Assembly: GCA_030690165.1 (NCBI GenBank)
Contig: JAUYHF010000051.1
Span: 1 to 64,000, forward strand
Origin: Deltaproteobacteria bacterium
GTDB taxonomy: Bacteria > Desulfobacterota > GWC2-55-46 > UBA9637
DNA length: 64,000 nucleotides
Direction: 5' to 3'
Notes under the pieces: generated by a model
The model's input: the letters and a program-made list of their open reading frames with translations, nothing else
Database searches by the model: none
What the model was told of the DNA's origin: nothing
Program-made: the position numbers and the translations under genes
In this document: positions 34,092 to 42,110 of the stretch, in pieces
Layout: the number at the start of each line of letters is the position of its first letter
How positions within the stretch are numbered: position 1 is the first letter of the stretch

Positions 34092-36797
34092 TTACCACTC
34101 TTCTCCCGCCGGCGGTTCTTCGCCGAATGAGCGAAAGATTGTGTCTCTTATCTCTTTCAGCCTCTCTTTAAAATATATCTTCTGGCCGAAGATGTCCTTG
34201 ACATAGAATATGTCCGCTGCCGCATCGCCTTTTGTAGTTATCTTTGCAATGTGGATATAGAGGCCAAGTTTTGAAAGGGCGCTTGTTATTGTATAGAGTA
34301 AACCTATCCTGTCCTGCGTGTGGATGTCAATGACGGTAAAGGCGTCCGACACCTCATTGTCAACCTCTATCCTTGTATGCACGCGCGGTTTTGCCTTTTT
34401 GTCAAGTATAGAAGTGCCCCGTCTTGCCACAAGTCTTTCCACAAGGACATTCCCTGTGAGCACATCCGCCATATCCTTCTCCACATTCGCCCATTTATGC
34501 TCATCTGTAATTACATCGCCCATACTGCTGTTCGTCTGCAGTATATCCAGGACTATCCCGTTTCTCAATGTGTTTATCTGCGCGCCGAGGATATTTATAT
34601 TATTTGACGCCATAACGCCTGTAATCCTTGAAAAAAGCCCGTGCATATCAAGGGTGCATATAATGACCTCTGTATAGCGCCTTTCAAGATTCTGTTTGAT
34701 GCGCATAACATACGGTTTGCCGTGCAGTTCCTGAACAATCTTCAGATGTTCTGAGATGGCCTCTATTGAATTTGAAAGAAAATATCTGTGAGGAAGGAGC
34801 TGGAAATAGTCTTCAATTATCTCATACGCAATCTTACCTTCCAGAGATTTTGCAACTTCACCCATGATATTTGGAACCCTCTTTACAGTCTCTTCTACCT
34901 CAAATGTCCCCCTCTCCATTATTGTAAATGCCTTGAAATACAACTCCTGAAACAGCGCGCCCTTCCACTTGTTCCAAACCTCAGGCCCGACAGCCCTTAC
35001 ATCCGCAAATGTAATGAGATACAGGAGATTGAGCCTTTCAATATCTCCCGCCTTTTTCGCAAAATCTATTACGAGCCTTTCGTCATGAAGGTCTCTGTAC
35101 TGCGCAGTGTCGGCAAGGATAAGGTGGTTCTTTACCAGAAATTTTACAACCGCAGTATCGTCTTCAGAGAGGCCGAGCCTGCCGCATATCCCCGGAACAA
35201 GTTCAGCGCCCTTTTCCGCATGCCCTTTCCCCATGGACTTTCCTATATCATGAAGAAGCACGGCGAGCGTCAGGAGTTCCGGCCTTTTTACCTCTTCTAT
35301 GAGAGTTGCAAGGATGAAAAACTCCTTTTTGTATTCCGACGTCCTGAGTCTTTCCAGCTCCCTTACGGCAAAAAGCGAATGAACGTCCACTGTGTAGACA
35401 TGATACATATCATGCTGTACCCTGCAAGTAATGTCTCTGAACTCAGGGATGTATCTTTCAAGAAGCCTTAACTTACGCATCTCCTCAAGGGCAGAGAACG
35501 CCCTTCCGCTTTTTAAGATATTCAGAAAAGAGCCTGCGACATCTTTCGAATTTATAAAATCATTATCTACCCTGAAACAATTTTTAATAATCCGCTCCCT
35601 GGTAAAATTATCCGTCTTTATGCCGAACTCCTGGCAGTATTCAAATGTCTTCATTATGGCCGGAGGGGAATCCTCAAACACCCTTTCATTTAAGACAGCC
35701 AGTTCGCCTTGAGATATACCGAAATCCTTATCAACAACCTTTTCCATCCTGCGGCCTGACGCGGTTGATAAACCCGTGCCGTGTATACACCTGGAGATAA
35801 TAAGCGAAGAAAAATAGCTTAAATTGGATGCATGGCGGTAATACTCCTGCATGAACCTTTCCACTGTAATGGATTCTTTCGTGTCCTCGAAGCCGAATAG
35901 CTTTGCGATCCTTTCCTGATGGTCGAATGTCAATTGATCCGCCTTCTTCTTGCTCTCAAAGTGGAGATCGTTTCTGACCCTCCACAAAAAGTCTATAGAT
36001 CCGTTAATCTTTCCTGTGGAGTCCTTAAGCAAAAATCCTTGTTCTGCGAGCGTCTCTATGTTGTCTATCCCACGGCTTACCTTAGCTATCCACATGGCTG
36101 TATGGATGTCTCTCAGGCCGCCTTCACCCTCTTTCACATTAGGCTCAAGGATGTATACAGAGCCTCCGTATTTCACATGCCTGCTGTTGTTTTCATCCAG
36201 TTTGTCGTTTATAAACCGGTCTATATCCTTCTTTCTGAACACCTCTTTTTTTACCTTGTCGTTAAGCTCGTCAAATATGCCTCTATCGCCGGTTATAAAT
36301 CTTAAATCAAGCATAGCTGTCTTTGTCTTAAGATCGCTCTTTGCAAGCGATACGCACTCGTTTATAGACCTTATGCTGAACCCGATATCAAGCCCTGTAT
36401 CCCACAGGATATACAATATCCGCTGGGTAAGCTTTTCTATGTAAGGGGTAAGCTTATTTGGATGAAGAAGCATCAGGTCTATATCAGACCGGATGTTAAG
36501 CTCTCCCCTGCCGTATCCGCCCATCGCAACTACGGCTGTCCTGAAATCGCCCTTAAACCCTTCCCTGCAAAGAGACTCCATCCTCTCGAAAAGCGACTTG
36601 ATAAAGGAGTCTATCAGCGCTGTATATCCCTTCACTACACCAAAACCTGAAGCGCCTTGCCTGTGGCTTTCCCGCAATACATCAACGCCGTTTTTGAGAT
36701 ACTCTTTCACCCGCGATAAAACATCATCGCCGGATAAGTCTATGGGTTGAAGAACCGTCTCAGCCTGTTTTTTTTCAATAAGTTTTTGATGTGTCAT
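34092..36797 (-). CDS. glnD: Bifunctional uridylyltransferase/uridylyl-removing enzyme
   Basis: Nitrogen sensor that adds or removes UMP on PII proteins according to glutamine level. The 901-residue chain has a nucleotidyltransferase domain (GGYGRGELNIRSDIDL at 93-108, metal Asp105 and Asp107), a GlnD PII-uridylyltransferase helical region, an HD domain (LLHDIGKSMGKGHAEKG) and two C-terminal ACT domains. All active-site signatures look intact. The PII gene glnB is not in the window. It is followed by GH57 after 58 bases. Confidence 0.95.
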   Translation of the reverse strand: MTHQKLIEKKQAETVLQPIDLSGDDVLSRVKEYLKNGVDVLRESHRQGASGFGVVKGYTALIDSFIKSLFERMESLCREGFKGDFRTAVVAMGGYGRGELNIRSDIDLMLLHPNKLTPYIEKLTQRILYILWDTGLDIGFSIRSINECVSLAKSDLKTKTAMLDLRFITGDRGIFDELNDKVKKEVFRKKDIDRFINDKLDENNSRHVKYGGSVYILEPNVKEGEGGLRDIHTAMWIAKVSRGIDNIETLAEQGFLLKDSTGKINGSIDFLWRVRNDLHFESKKKADQLTFDHQERIAKLFGFEDTKESITVERFMQEYYRHASNLSYFSSLIISRCIHGTGLSTASGRRMEKVVDKDFGISQGELAVLNERVFEDSPPAIMKTFEYCQEFGIKTDNFTRERIIKNCFRVDNDFINSKDVAGSFLNILKSGRAFSALEEMRKLRLLERYIPEFRDITCRVQHDMYHVYTVDVHSLFAVRELERLRTSEYKKEFFILATLIEEVKRPELLTLAVLLHDIGKSMGKGHAEKGAELVPGICGRLGLSEDDTAVVKFLVKNHLILADTAQYRDLHDERLVIDFAKKAGDIERLNLLYLITFADVRAVGPEVWNKWKGALFQELYFKAFTIMERGTFEVEETVKRVPNIMGEVAKSLEGKIAYEIIEDYFQLLPHRYFLSNSIEAISEHLKIVQELHGKPYVMRIKQNLERRYTEVIICTLDMHGLFSRITGVMASNNINILGAQINTLRNGIVLDILQTNSSMGDVITDEHKWANVEKDMADVLTGNVLVERLVARRGTSILDKKAKPRVHTRIEVDNEVSDAFTVIDIHTQDRIGLLYTITSALSKLGLYIHIAKITTKGDAAADIFYVKDIFGQKIYFKERLKEIRDTIFRSFGEEPPAGEEW

Positions 36798-36824
36798 AAA
36801 TCAACTGTCCCGTTTTTTCATATC

Positions 36825-37259
36825 TTACTCACTTTTAAATATCCTTAAAAAATCGGAGGCGCTTAAAATCTTGACAGACCTGTATCTGCCGATATTCAGC
36901 AAATCCTTGTCTCCTGTGACAATAAAATCCGCTGATGCAGATACGGCACAGCCTATGAATTTATCATCATCGGCATCCCTGCATATTCCTTTGATTTTAT
37001 CAGAAACTTCAATTACTTCAAAGAAAGGCAGAACTTCTTCCTCAATAATCACCTTCATCTCCTGTGTTGTCAGAGAAAACTTCGGATATTCAAGAACGGT
37101 CTTAAACTCGTCAAAGGTATCTCTGGAGAGAACAGGGATAATCTTGCCCTTTTTCCAAAGGTCTGCGACTCTTGCAAGTTCGCCTTTAAACAGCAGAGAC
37201 GATATAAGAATATTGGTATCAAGGACTATCTTGACTGCCGCTTTTTCTTTCTTGCCCAT
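36825..37259 (-). CDS. PIN-domain toxin-like RNase (COG1569 type)
   Basis: A 144-residue PIN domain with the metal-binding acidic residues at the expected spacing: VLDTN near the N-terminus, an internal Glu in FDEFKTVLEYPKF, CRDADDDKF and VTGDKDLL. The PIN RNase fold plus an AbrB-type partner upstream argues for a type II toxin-antitoxin pair. It overlaps that partner by 34 bases; a GTG at 37235 is an alternative start just before VLDTN. Target RNA unknown. Confidence 0.82.
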   Translation of the reverse strand: MGKKEKAAVKIVLDTNILISSLLFKGELARVADLWKKGKIIPVLSRDTFDEFKTVLEYPKFSLTTQEMKVIIEEEVLPFFEVIEVSDKIKGICRDADDDKFIGCAVSASADFIVTGDKDLLNIGRYRSVKILSASDFLRIFKSE

Positions 37260-37474
37260 TTGACCGCCTCGTCAACAATGTCTTCGGTAACGCCAAGTTT
37301 TTCCAGTTTGTCCCTTATGCCTTCAAGCGCCGCATCAGCAGGGGTTATCCTGACCGGCATGAGAATTATCTTTCTGTCCTTTACCGAAACATCAAAGTAT
37401 TCGGCATCAGGGAACGACTTGACGACCTCCTTCGGCAGGGTTAGCTGATTTTTGGATGTCTTCTTTGCAAGCAT
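37226..37474 (-). CDS. AbrB/SpoVT-type antitoxin
   Basis: An 82-residue protein with an N-terminal swapped-hairpin AbrB fold (SKNQLTLPKEVVKSFPDAEYFDV) and a basic C-terminal tail, probably the toxin-binding part. AAGGAGG lies just before the ATG. A 13-base palindrome CCTTACTGTAAGG (37487-37499) lies directly upstream and is a candidate autoregulatory operator. It is paired with the PIN gene. Confidence 0.82.
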   Translation of the reverse strand: MLAKKTSKNQLTLPKEVVKSFPDAEYFDVSVKDRKIILMPVRITPADAALEGIRDKLEKLGVTEDIVDEAVKWARKKKRQSR

Positions 37475-37486
37475 ATTTCCTTACCT

Positions 37487-37499
37487 CCTTACTGTAAGG
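37487..37499. promoter_or_regulatory. Palindrome upstream of the antitoxin gene
   Basis: CCTTACTGTAAGG, with 6-base arms around a single T, lies within about 15 bases of the antitoxin start and includes part of the SD region. AbrB-type antitoxins usually repress their own operon, so operator function is plausible but not shown. Confidence 0.35.
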
Positions 37500-37694
37500 A
37501 TACATTATTTAGCCCAAATATTGCAACCATAAAATACAGCCCAAAAGGGCCGCATGGTTTTTAATGTCTGCCCCGTAGGTTTGACAGAATCGCATATAAA
37601 GAGAACAGTCCTGTTTATCGTGTATTCAGATAATCTACCTGTCCTTTTTTCTGTCTTGTCGCAGTAAAATGTCACAGCATGTCACAGTAAATTG

Positions 37695-38741
37695 TCACAC
37701 TAAGACATAGTGTCTTGTCGGATCTGTTTTGCTCTTAGCTACTGATTTAATGATACCTTTTTTCATCATATCTTCTAAATCTCTTTGAGCTGTGCGGCGT
37801 ATACAGAAAGCCACAGTCTGATATTCACCCACAGAGATCGCTCCTGTTCTTAATAGATATTTAATTGCCTTTTCCTGACGGACATTCAAGTCCAGTCTCT
37901 TAATCTTTTGTAGCGCATTATCTTGTTTTACTATTTGCTCTCCCTTCTCCCTGATTTCTTTCATCTGCAGCCGCAAGCCTGTTACGAAATATTCAAGCCA
38001 ACCGGACATGTCCATAGCATTGTTTCTGACTGATTGAATGGCTTTATAGTAACTCGGTCTATCTTTGTCGTAATACTCTGATATAGTGAACAGCCGTTTG
38101 AAGTCGTAGCCTGTTTTGTAAAGGATCAGCGTAGATAAAAGCCTTGCTGTTCTCCCATTGCCGTCTATAAACGGATGGATATGAACGAACTGAAATTGTG
38201 CGATTCCTGCGATAAGAACAGGTGATAGGTCTCCAGTCTTATTGATCCAATGCACAAACTCCCGCATGAGATGAGGCACTTCAAACGGTGCCGGTGGAGT
38301 ATAAATGACCTCGCGGGTCAGAGAATTGACCACATAGTTTTGAATCTTACGATAATTGCCGGGGTCTGCTTTATCCCCGCGCACACCTTTAACAGTAACC
38401 TTGTGAAGCTCCCTGACAATTCCTTCTGTAATCGGATCGTCCTTTCCAAGATATTTTGAAATAAAATCCATTGCCTTTTTGTAATTCAAAAGTTCTTTTT
38501 CATCATCACGATTAATGCCTTTGAGCCTGTTGCCTTCAAGAATGCTTTGCGCCTGTTCAAGGCTTAATGCCGTGCCTTCAATATGCGTTGAATGATGCGA
38601 CTCAAGGATAAGCGCCTTTTTCTGCATATCGGCAATCCAGTCGTCCTTGAGTTTGACAGCATCAAGAAACCCACGAACTCGCTCTATCTCAACAAGCGCC
38701 TTATTAATCTTTGGGGTTATGGTAAATTTAGGTTTAAACAT
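37695..38741 (-). CDS. Fic family AMP-transferase-like protein with N-terminal inhibitory motif
   Basis: A 348-residue Fic protein. The core motif HPFIDGNGRTAR (189-200) is complete, so nucleotide transfer is expected. The autoinhibitory motif S-x3-E-G is at residues 51-56 (STHIEG), N-terminal to the Fic core, which makes it a class II, self-inhibited Fic protein. A winged-helix region follows at the C-terminus (about 285-348). No separate antitoxin is needed for this class. The target is unknown. Three copies of TGTCACA (37670-37699) lie around its 3' end. Confidence 0.9.
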   Translation of the reverse strand: MFKPKFTITPKINKALVEIERVRGFLDAVKLKDDWIADMQKKALILESHHSTHIEGTALSLEQAQSILEGNRLKGINRDDEKELLNYKKAMDFISKYLGKDDPITEGIVRELHKVTVKGVRGDKADPGNYRKIQNYVVNSLTREVIYTPPAPFEVPHLMREFVHWINKTGDLSPVLIAGIAQFQFVHIHPFIDGNGRTARLLSTLILYKTGYDFKRLFTISEYYDKDRPSYYKAIQSVRNNAMDMSGWLEYFVTGLRLQMKEIREKGEQIVKQDNALQKIKRLDLNVRQEKAIKYLLRTGAISVGEYQTVAFCIRRTAQRDLEDMMKKGIIKSVAKSKTDPTRHYVLV

Positions 38742-38900
38742 TTTATACCCTCCACAATCGCAATCTCCTGCCAGATAATGCGCCTGTGGCTTTTCTCTCT
38801 TGCAAGACAGATAAAAGTGCCTGTTCTAATTAAAAGCGAATGCCAATGTAAACAACGAACATAAGCCATTCTCAAATAATTAGAACCGTCCCATTAAAGT

Positions 38901-38975
38901 CTACTTCCCCTCCCACACAAGTTCCGTCTTCCTCATGCTTAACGGGTGCGGATTATTTGGCCCATACTTATTCAT
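38901..38975 (-). pseudogene. N-terminal remnant of a gene coupled to SIR2 (methylase-like start)
   Basis: The ATG at 38975 overlaps the SIR2 stop as ATGA, but the frame closes with TAG after 24 codons. The peptide contains NNPHPLS and TELVWEGK, which I associate with the start of DNA methyltransferase-type proteins of defence loci (usually continuing YDEYG). This family link is from memory and uncertain. The break is followed by TAGAACCGTCCC (38881-38892), also seen in a cassette at 12729-12740. Confidence 0.4.
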
Positions 38976-39928
38976 ACCGACAAGTATCCTTCCAGTCCAT
39001 CGCTGTATTGCATGATTTTGTGTTTATTTGGCCATGCGCATAAACGATTAACCTTACTTTCAATATTTTCACAGGTGTCTTTGTTCACATCTACTATCTC
39101 AATAAAAAGCTCCTCAACATTATCTCTTCTGCCAAAGTGATACAAAGCAAACTGAAGGAATATATCCTCTTCCCGCAGGGAACACCCGATAATTGTCAAC
39201 TTATCTGCGTCCTTTAACACTTCAATCGCTTTTTTCCAAAGCTTCATGATGCCTTTATGATATATCTTTAAATAACTCATGACAAGCACATGCGCTCCTT
39301 TATCTAAAGACGTATTTGGGTCATTGCTTTCAGTATGGAAGCCCGAGAAAATTTTATTGGTCAGTTCTATATTAAAAAGTTCCGGGGTCCCTGCAGAATC
39401 TCTAAAATTACATGAACCATGAAGCTTCAAAAGCAAAATATTATCCAGTTTTTTATTTTCTTCTGCGCCTTCCTCTCCAGGAAATAGCGCCTTGACATAA
39501 TAGCCGTCACTGGGATCCCACCGCTTGCTTAAATACAATCCTTGATCTAACACACAGTCATAATTCAGCGTCAGAATAGTTGAATATACCGGAACACTAT
39601 CAATGAATGCCTTGAGAGTTTTAAATTTGTCCAGACTATCAATGAACAAAGAGTTAACATCAAACATACTGACAATCTGTTCGACTAAGTTATCTCTTAT
39701 CTCGTTGTGCCTCTTTGAGAGAGATTCATTTTTCTTGTCAAAACGTAAACACTTCAGATCAAGCTGTGTAATAAACTGCTCAATATCAGGAAATGTCTTC
39801 TCGTAATCCTCTATTATTTCGGGAAAGCCTGAAAGGTTTAGTTTAGGCATAATTTCATCAGTTAGAGGAGCCTTTGCCCCCATGACTGCTCTTGTGAACC
39901 CTGCGCCCAAAAGATAAATATGTTTCAA
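38972..39928 (-). CDS. SIR2-like domain protein, putative defence NADase
   Basis: A 318-residue SIR2-family protein. Typical pieces are the N-terminal GAGFTRA glycine loop (residues 8-14), LTLNYDCVLDQGL, LLKLHGSCNF and the late IIGCSLREEDIFL. Stand-alone SIR2 proteins of this kind often deplete NAD during phage infection, which is inference here. The start is TTG 39928 with AAGGAG upstream. Both neighbours, 38901-38975 and 39944-40021, are short open frames that look like broken genes. Confidence 0.78.
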   Translation of the reverse strand: MKHIYLLGAGFTRAVMGAKAPLTDEIMPKLNLSGFPEIIEDYEKTFPDIEQFITQLDLKCLRFDKKNESLSKRHNEIRDNLVEQIVSMFDVNSLFIDSLDKFKTLKAFIDSVPVYSTILTLNYDCVLDQGLYLSKRWDPSDGYYVKALFPGEEGAEENKKLDNILLLKLHGSCNFRDSAGTPELFNIELTNKIFSGFHTESNDPNTSLDKGAHVLVMSYLKIYHKGIMKLWKKAIEVLKDADKLTIIGCSLREEDIFLQFALYHFGRRDNVEELFIEIVDVNKDTCENIESKVNRLCAWPNKHKIMQYSDGLEGYLSV

Positions 39929-39943
39929 TTATAAGCTCCTTAT

Positions 39944-40021
39944 TCAAACAACATTTGAATGGAAATTATTTCCGCTGGCTTCGATTATCTCTTGAACTTT
40001 ATCTCTTGATTTCTCGTTCAT
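39944..40021 (-). pseudogene. N-terminal remnant of a gene upstream of SIR2 (nuclease-like start)
   Basis: A 25-codon frame from ATG 40021 ends with TGA just before the SIR2 ribosome-binding site. It contains KVQEIIEASGNNFH, a start I recognise from restriction-endonuclease-like proteins of defence islands, then stops. It is probably what is left after a deletion or frameshift. Recognition from memory only. Confidence 0.4.
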
Positions 40022-40306
40022 CGGCTTTGGCTTTACAGCATCATAAAATCAGGCACAGCGCTCATTATCCTGTCATCCTCATCACAAATTTATGCTCAAA
40101 ACATATTCCTGCTGATAAAGCCTGTCTGCCTGACAGGCAGGCAAAGCATCCCCCCGCTTCCAGCCGAGTTGCTGAATCTCCCCTCACCCTGACCCTCTCC
40201 CCCTTTGGGGCGAGGGAAGTAGTGGGCGTATCTGCGGCTTTGCTGATTCTTGGCATGTTGGCAACTTTCAGTTTCATCTTAAAAACCTATCTTTCTCCTT
40301 TTCGGC
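40022..40306. other. Gap with palindromic repeats, no convincing gene
   Basis: Between the nuclease-like remnant and the ORF6N remnant no frame looks like a gene. It holds GCCTGACAGGC (near 40129-40140) and a GC-rich palindromic element at 40179-40216 (CCCCTCACCC then GGGGCGAGGG) related to the one inside lipA. Open frames crossing it on either strand are low-complexity and appear accidental. Confidence 0.6.
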
Positions 40307-40612
40307 TCAGTTATGGAGAATGCTTGAAAGCATTGCCACACCCTGTTCGGTAAATGCATAAGGAAGATAGCGGCGTACGCCGCGGCCTTCTGTCTTTGAC
40401 ATTCCAATTTGGAATCTCAAAGAATCAGCCTCCTCCTTTGTAATCTTAAGCATAAAGTCTTCAGGGAAGCGGTCAATATTACGTTTGACAGCCTTATTAA
40501 GATTAGAAGTCTCTACTCCATAAAGCTCGGCAAGGTCACTATCAAGCATTACCTTCTGACCTCTAATCAGAAGTATTTTTCGTTCAATTACTTCCGTTGC
40601 CCAAACATTGTC
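40307..40612 (-). pseudogene. ORF6N-domain protein remnant
   Basis: The frame encodes [21 protein letters not shown] followed by [20 protein letters not shown] and [15 protein letters not shown], the ORF6N DNA-binding domain found in phage and mobile-element proteins. The in-frame 5' end (to 40612) has a stop codon and no start before the domain. The 3' end stops at LSSILHN, where family members continue for 100 or more residues. Both ends are therefore broken, and only a Met inside the domain (40549) could start translation. Confidence 0.7.
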
Positions 40613-40664
40613 TTACTTTAGATTCCAGCTTAAACACTGCGGGAATGACAAGTATTAAGAAAAC

Positions 40665-40871
40665 TTATATCTTTAGCTTTCCGGTTTCCATCCTATCCCT
40701 TATTTCCTTTGCTTTCTTGGGCATTGCATAATGGAAAAAACTCATCTGCGCCTCCAGCCACTTGATTTTTTGCAGGGCTGGCTTCTTTCTGTATGCTTCT
40801 ATCTGTTCCATAGTCCTGTGGTATAAAAGCGGCGGCTTTTCAGCCTTTAACCTTCCCCTACTCAACACCAC
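40665..40871 (-). CDS. Small basic protein of unknown function
   Basis: A 68-residue frame with a helical, Lys-rich C-terminal part: MEQIEAYRKKPALQKIKWLE, then AMPKKAKEIRDRMETGKL. The pattern resembles small proteins often found beside nucleotidyltransferase or toxin genes, but no partner is here. The start may be the first codon at 40871, which overlaps the amidase stop, or the Met at 40811. Coding is likely but not certain. Confidence 0.45.
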   Translation of the reverse strand: MVLSRGRLKAEKPPLLYHRTMEQIEAYRKKPALQKIKWLEAQMSFFHYAMPKKAKEIRDRMETGKLKI

Positions 40872-42069
40872 CCTCCATCTCCTTCACATACCTATTCACA
40901 CCGCTCGTTATGCCGGCAACAATCTCTTGTATATAGCCGTTATCAGCAAGCCTTTTCTCTTCCGTTGGATTACTTATAAATGAAACCTCCACCAATATGC
41001 TCGGCATATGCGTGCCGACAAGCACATAAAACGGAGCGCCCTTTACGCCATTGCCCTTTATGTCGCTGTATTTTGTCTTCAGGTTTGAGACCAGCGACCC
41101 CTGAACAGCAGCGGCAAGCCTGCTGGATTCATTTGTCTTGGCTGTTTTCATAAGGTCATTCAGTATATACTGCAGGTCGCTCATCTTTTTTGTTGAGACT
41201 GCATTCTCCCTTGCGGCAACCCTTATAGCCCTCGCATCATTGGTAAGATTTAAAAAGTATGTCTCAACACCACGCGCCTTTCTGTTAAAGCTTGCGTTAG
41301 CATGGACAGATATGAATATATCCGCCTCTTTTGTGTTTGCAATGGCAGTCCTTTCTTCTAATTCAATAAATCTGTCGTCATCCCTTGTCATAATTATCTC
41401 CACGCCAGTCTCCTTTGCAAGGCTCTCTTTTAAACCCTTTACTATCTTTAAAACCACATCCTTTTCCCTTAATCCGTTCTTGCCAATGGCGCCTGGGTCT
41501 TTTCCTCCATGGCCGGCATCTATAACAATTCTCTTTATCTTCAAACCGAGTTGCTGGGCAAGCGTTGGTTTGTATGACTCAGACGGGCTTTTGACACCCG
41601 GCTTCCCCATAATATCCACAACTATCCTGAACGGTTCCGCAAGCGAAAAAATCTTGTGATCTTCTATTGATTTTATATCAAGGACAACCCTGACAGTATC
41701 CTTTGTATACTGACCTGCCCTTGCCGTCTTCACAAACACATCGTCAATTGCAGTCGGCTGTTTTAAGGAGGGGCTCAGGCTTGCGTTCTTTATATCCACA
41801 TAAAACCGTCTCGGCTTGTTTATATTTGGGTCTTCTTTAAGCAGACGATGAGTAAAGACGGCCTCACCGCTTACATTTATGACCACCCTGGTGTAGTTCG
41901 GATTGGACCAGTACTTGATACCGGTAACCTTGACGGATGTCTTTTTTGAGGCATGGCCGGTTCTTGCCGCATCGCCGCCGGAGACGCAAAGGAAAATAAA
42001 AGACAGGATAAACGCCAAAATAAAATGCAGATATTTTTGCTTTGGCTTCTGACCTCTGTGTCCTTTCAC
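40858..42069 (-). CDS. N-acetylmuramoyl-L-alanine amidase (AmiC type)
   Basis: Periplasmic zinc amidase that cuts peptide stems from peptidoglycan at cell separation. The 403-residue protein has an N-terminal membrane/signal segment (about 13-30), an AMIN domain (about 45-155) for septal targeting, and Amidase_3 with VIDAGHGGKDPGA (zinc His187), a Glu in GLREKD, SVHAN and the late VEVSFISNPTEE. All zinc ligands appear present. It follows valS. Confidence 0.93.
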   Translation of the reverse strand: MKGHRGQKPKQKYLHFILAFILSFIFLCVSGGDAARTGHASKKTSVKVTGIKYWSNPNYTRVVINVSGEAVFTHRLLKEDPNINKPRRFYVDIKNASLSPSLKQPTAIDDVFVKTARAGQYTKDTVRVVLDIKSIEDHKIFSLAEPFRIVVDIMGKPGVKSPSESYKPTLAQQLGLKIKRIVIDAGHGGKDPGAIGKNGLREKDVVLKIVKGLKESLAKETGVEIIMTRDDDRFIELEERTAIANTKEADIFISVHANASFNRKARGVETYFLNLTNDARAIRVAARENAVSTKKMSDLQYILNDLMKTAKTNESSRLAAAVQGSLVSNLKTKYSDIKGNGVKGAPFYVLVGTHMPSILVEVSFISNPTEEKRLADNGYIQEIVAGITSGVNRYVKEMEGGVE

Positions 42070-42110
42070 TCTTCAACTCCCCTTATCAGGGCAGACACGC
42101 AGGTCTGCCC

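Noticed and set aside
37670-37699. Three TGTCACA copies as an insertion-sequence end or operator
   Set aside because: Spacing is uneven (10 and 13 bases), there is no transposase fragment nearby, and the last copy lies in the fic 3' end, so no clear assignment is possible.
39955-40353. 132-codon plus-strand frame in the gap after SIR2
   Set aside because: It crosses two palindromic repeat elements and the nuclease-like and ORF6N remnants on the other strand, and has no recognisable domain or ribosome-binding site.
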